Source of the DNA: Oxytricha trifallax | Taxonomy: Eukaryota; Ciliophora; Spirotrichea; Sporadotrichida; Oxytrichidae | Direction of reading: 5' to 3' | DNA: 64,000 nt | NCBI GenBank assembly: GCA_000711775.1 | Contig: ARYC01000080.1 | Coordinates: 62,001 to 126,000 of the forward strand | Part shown: positions 59,165 through 64,000 of the stretch, piece by piece | How positions within the stretch are numbered: position 1 is the first letter of the stretch | How the letters are laid out: every line of letters starts with the position of its first letter | The notes under the pieces: model-generated | What the model saw: the letters and a program-made list of their open reading frames with translations, nothing else | Database searches by the model: none | Told to the model about the DNA's origin: nothing | Made by a program: the position numbers and the translations under genes

Positions 59165-64000
<4,836 letters not shown>

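Overview
The window reads as germline (micronuclear) DNA of a spirotrich ciliate of the Oxytricha/Stylonychia type. Three things support this. (1) Long, clearly conserved proteins are open only if TAA and TAG are read as glutamine and TGA as the sole stop. (2) A 4.1 kb element whose ends are C4A4/G4T4 telomere-like repeats (a TBE-type transposon) sits inside a conserved gene. (3) Nearly every gene is broken by short AT-rich segments bounded by 3-11 bp direct repeats; deleting the segment plus one repeat copy restores frame and family homology. These are internal eliminated sequences (IESs) and their pointers. Genuine GT-AG introns of about 30-100 nt are also present.

Layout. 1-287: unassigned upstream DNA. 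288-7330 (+): C-terminal half of condensin SMC4, interrupted by a decayed TBE transposon (497-4613) and ten IESs. 8050-11037 (+): an IES-free PB1/FLYWCH/MULE-transposase-like gene. 11152-17558 (+): a large Q-rich coiled-coil gene. 17767-22831 (+): a multi-finger C2HC zinc-finger protein. 23002-~31290 (+): a very large coiled-coil protein. 31294-34188 (-): a coiled-coil protein, tail-to-tail with the previous gene. 34288-35374 (+): NmrA-like Rossmann protein. 35579-37584 (-) and 38090-40145 (-): unrecognised genes. 40501-46981 (+): NIF/FCP1-type HAD phosphatase. 47672-50208 (-): ABC1/UbiB-family kinase, interrupted by a 630 bp fold-back element with poly-G/poly-C ends and an 8 bp target duplication. 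50423-51522 (+): YIPF6-like Golgi membrane protein. 51725-52995 (+): axonemal dynein light intermediate chain DNALI1 (p28). 53306-55173 (+): EED-like WD40 protein. 55383-~58730 (+): unrecognised gene. 59165-64000 (+, runs off the edge): eIF2-alpha-kinase-family protein kinase.

These are unrelated single genes, as expected if each becomes its own macronuclear nanochromosome; no operons or shared pathway are evident. Where order can be checked, the macronuclear-destined segments are in linear order on one strand, so no scrambling was seen. The strongest points for follow-up are the fold-back element in the ABC1 gene, the TBE insertion that would be removed precisely from SMC4, the IES-free transposase-derived PB1/FLYWCH gene, a C4A4 remnant inside an IES, and cases where pointer choice is decided by the protein frame rather than by repeat length.
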